Assembly: GCA_032111745.1 (NCBI GenBank)
Contig: JAULUH010000352.1
Location: 1-5,687 of the forward strand
DNA: 5,687 nucleotides
DNA from: JAULUH01 sp032111745
GTDB taxonomy: Bacteria; Chloroflexota; Anaerolineae; JAAEKA01
Direction of reading: 5' to 3'
In this document: in pieces, positions 5,037-5,687 of the stretch
Position numbering within the stretch: position 1 is the first letter of the stretch
Layout: each line of letters starts with the position of its first letter
The notes under the pieces: generated by a model
Seen by the model: the letters and a program-made list of their open reading frames with translations, nothing else
Told to the model about the DNA's origin: nothing
Database searches by the model: none
Made by a program: the position numbers and the translations under genes

Positions 5037-5687
5037 CTTCCCTGGCAAAGGTCTCGAGGGGTGTCATGCTGTAGACATCCGGCATGTTGAAGATGGCGTG
5101 GGTGAATCCCATCTCGGCGAGACCCTTGATGCGACCGATGACGCCGCCAACCGTGTCATCCCCGGAAAGATGCACGGTGGACAGGGATGTCTTCTCAATG
5201 GTGTCGTAGTCGCGTCCCAGCGTCTCACAATGTCCCTTGAGGGCATCGAGGGCTTTCTGCATGTTCTCTGGCCCTACCCACGCGCCGATGTTGCAGGCAT
5301 CCGCATATTGCGCAACCAAGCGCAGGGTCTTCTTCGGGCCAGTGCCGCCGATCATGATGCGGGGATACGGATTGGAGAGGGGGCGGGGGTTGTTGGTGAT
5401 GGCCGGGGCCGAGAAATGCCTGCCCTCAAAGGATGTCTCATCGCTATTCCAGAGCGCTCTGGCCAGTTGCAGGGCGTCCTCCAGTTGCTCGAAGCGCTCC
5501 GAGGTTGAGGGGTAGGGGATACCAAAGCCCCTGGCCTCTTCTTCGTACCATGCCGCGCCAATGCCGAGATACGCCCGGCCGCCGGAGAGGATATCGAGGG
5601 TGTTGACCATCTTCAACAGCACGGAGGGGTGGCGATAGATCACGCCCGTTACCAGCACGCCGAGATAGGCCTTTTCAGTCAGTCCGG
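5011..5687 (-). CDS. Luciferase-like (LLM class) F420-type oxidoreductase, N-terminus off the right edge
   Basis: The visible 224 residues end at TAA (5011-5013) and continue in frame past the right edge, so a GTG at 5658 is only an internal Val codon. They match the bacterial-luciferase-like TIM-barrel family, many members of which use F420H2 (others FMN) for hydride transfer. Characteristic stretches are LVTGVIYRHPSVLLKM, then TLDILSGGRAYLGIGAAWYE, followed by ERFEQLEDALQLARALW, PRIMIGGTGPKKTLRLVAQY and ADACN. Typical members have about 290-330 residues, so some 70-100 are missing. Family and approximate cofactor class are clear, but the substrate is not; F420 versus FMN cannot be settled from this part. 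It is oriented like the PfkB kinase gene but separated from it by about 345 bases, so the two are probably not one operon. Its end overlaps the doubtful plus-strand frame. Confidence 0.9.
   Translation of the reverse strand, partial: GLTEKAYLGVLVTGVIYRHPSVLLKMVNTLDILSGGRAYLGIGAAWYEEEARGFGIPYPSTSERFEQLEDALQLARALWNSDETSFEGRHFSAPAITNNPRPLSNPYPRIMIGGTGPKKTLRLVAQYADACNIGAWVGPENMQKALDALKGHCETLGRDYDTIEKTSLSTVHLSGDDTVGGVIGRIKGLAEMGFTHAIFNMPDVYSMTPLETFAREVIPAVAGL

Overview
This window reads as part of a GC-rich, probably environmental bacterial genome. The membrane polyferredoxin with a one-helix partner, the [NiFe]-hydrogenase remnant and the F420-type luciferase-like oxidoreductase would all suit a member of the Chloroflexota. 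That is a judgement from protein style only; no rRNA or marker gene is present. All intact genes lie on the minus strand.

Layout. Positions 61-456 are a truncated second copy of the 3' half of a gene that is present in full at 1806-2561. The two copies are direct repeats (61-456 and 1803-2198, about 97% identical, no gaps) and flank a 1.35-kb insert. The insert holds a VapBC-type toxin-antitoxin operon (antitoxin 916-1203, PIN-domain toxin 542-916, ATGA overlap) with a clear sigma70-like promoter at 1271-1299. It also holds a strong inverted repeat (1394-1433) and, directly abutting it, a decayed plus-strand fragment of a [NiFe]-hydrogenase small subunit (1433-1733). Positions 1734-1802 form a short spacer with nothing recognised.

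Positions 1806-3491 hold a two-gene minus-strand operon. The upstream gene encodes a NapH/MauN-like multi-pass membrane protein with two [4Fe-4S] ferredoxin motifs and extra CxxxCP motifs. The downstream gene encodes a membrane-anchored protein with two related helical domains joined by a Pro/Ala linker. Together they look like a membrane electron-transfer module with a dedicated accessory subunit. A hydrogenase remnant beside it suggests, but does not prove, a past redox link.

Positions 3492-3741 are non-coding and contain a 17-bp run of overlapping XhoI, BamHI and EcoRI sites (3698-3714), which resembles a synthetic linker and could mark an artificial join. To its right lie a PfkB-family sugar/nucleoside kinase (3742-4665), an unrecognised plus-strand reading frame that looks like a gene fragment (about 4683-5036), and the C-terminal three quarters of a luciferase-like, F420-type oxidoreductase (5011 to the right edge). 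The kinase and oxidoreductase have no visible functional link to the redox operon.

The region has been rearranged repeatedly: a partial gene duplication, a toxin-antitoxin insert, a hydrogenase fragment with an internal deletion, and two or three abrupt joins. The best candidates for new biology are the tandem-domain partner of the polyferredoxin and the toxin-antitoxin cassette held between direct repeats of that partner gene.
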